A stretch of 5,765 nt of DNA from Burkholderiaceae bacterium. Its GTDB lineage: Bacteria; Pseudomonadota; Gammaproteobacteria; Burkholderiales; Burkholderiaceae. A program made the position numbers and the translations under genes. Shown piece by piece: positions 5,648-5,765 of the stretch. Location: positions 1 through 5,765 of the forward strand of contig JALORV010000285.1 of assembly GCA_025458735.1 (NCBI GenBank), read 5' to 3'. The notes under the pieces are model-generated. The model made no database searches. It worked only from the letters and a program-made list of their open reading frames with translations, and had not been told where the DNA came from. The stretch's first letter is position 1. The number at the start of each line of letters is the position of its first letter.

Positions 5648-5765
5648 TCAAACTCTCCGGCGCTTCGGCGGCCGCACGCCGTTGTGCGGCACCGGCGTGA
5701 TGTCCTGGATCGACGTGACGCGGATGCCGATGGCGTTGAGAGCGCGCACCGACGACTCGCGGCCC
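5648..5765 (-). CDS. rpsK: 30S ribosomal protein S11 (C-terminal part)
   Basis: Only the last 38 residues lie in the window; the 5' part is beyond the right edge. They read [20 protein letters not shown], then [18 protein letters not shown] and TGA at 5650. This matches the C-terminus of S11, where E. coli ends [20 protein letters not shown]. S11 binds 16S rRNA in the 30S platform near the mRNA exit. Its place directly upstream of rpsD matches the alpha operon (rpsM-rpsK-rpsD-rpoA-rplQ). The cysteine common in the HNGCRPP motif is valine here. Confidence 0.96.
   Translation of the reverse strand, partial: GRESSVRALNAIGIRVTSIQDITPVPHNGVRPPKRRRV

Noticed and set aside
5514..5650. Spacer as an inserted mobile element (MITE-like)
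   Set aside because: It is AT-rich and palindromic, but no terminal inverted repeats flank the whole segment, no target-site duplication is visible, and no second copy occurs in the window.

Overview
All genes in this window lie on the minus strand. Read right to left, it holds the end of the alpha (S13-S11-S4-RpoA-L17) ribosomal operon, followed by a second run of closely spaced genes. Coding regions are GC-rich (about 67% in a 60-nt piece of rpsD counted by hand). The S4, RNA polymerase alpha and L17 sequences look most like those of Betaproteobacteria, for example the S4 stretch [10 protein letters not shown]...SDYG and the alpha stretch [20 protein letters not shown]. This placement rests on memory of family sequences, not on a search.

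Alpha operon part (5765 to 3162): the C-terminal 38 residues of rpsK; a 165-nt spacer packed with stem-loops; rpsD (S4), whose frame is broken by an apparent loss of about 46 nt at the start of its S4 RNA-binding domain; a 138-nt spacer; an intact 327-residue rpoA; a 171-nt spacer with two GC-rich stem-loops; an intact rplQ; and a clean intrinsic terminator at 3162-3191.

Second cluster (3126 to 1): a NodI-type ABC ATPase, a NodJ-type ABC-2 permease, cutA (overlapping the permease stop by 4 nt as GTGA), the heat-shock S4-domain protein Hsp15 (hslR), and an unnamed secreted protein with a GNEPGW motif that runs off the left edge. This last gene is broken by an exact 29-bp tandem duplication. 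The NodIJ pair should form one exporter. CutA and Hsp15 are housekeeping or stress genes that probably share its transcript.

The two most notable points are the damage to an essential gene (rpsD) plus a second non-triplet indel within 6 kb, and the AT-rich spacer between rpsK and rpsD. That spacer carries four stem-loops in 121 nt, one of them terminator-like, just upstream of the S4 gene. I saw no mobile element, CRISPR array, tRNA or rRNA. No gene-free stretch exceeds 300 bases.
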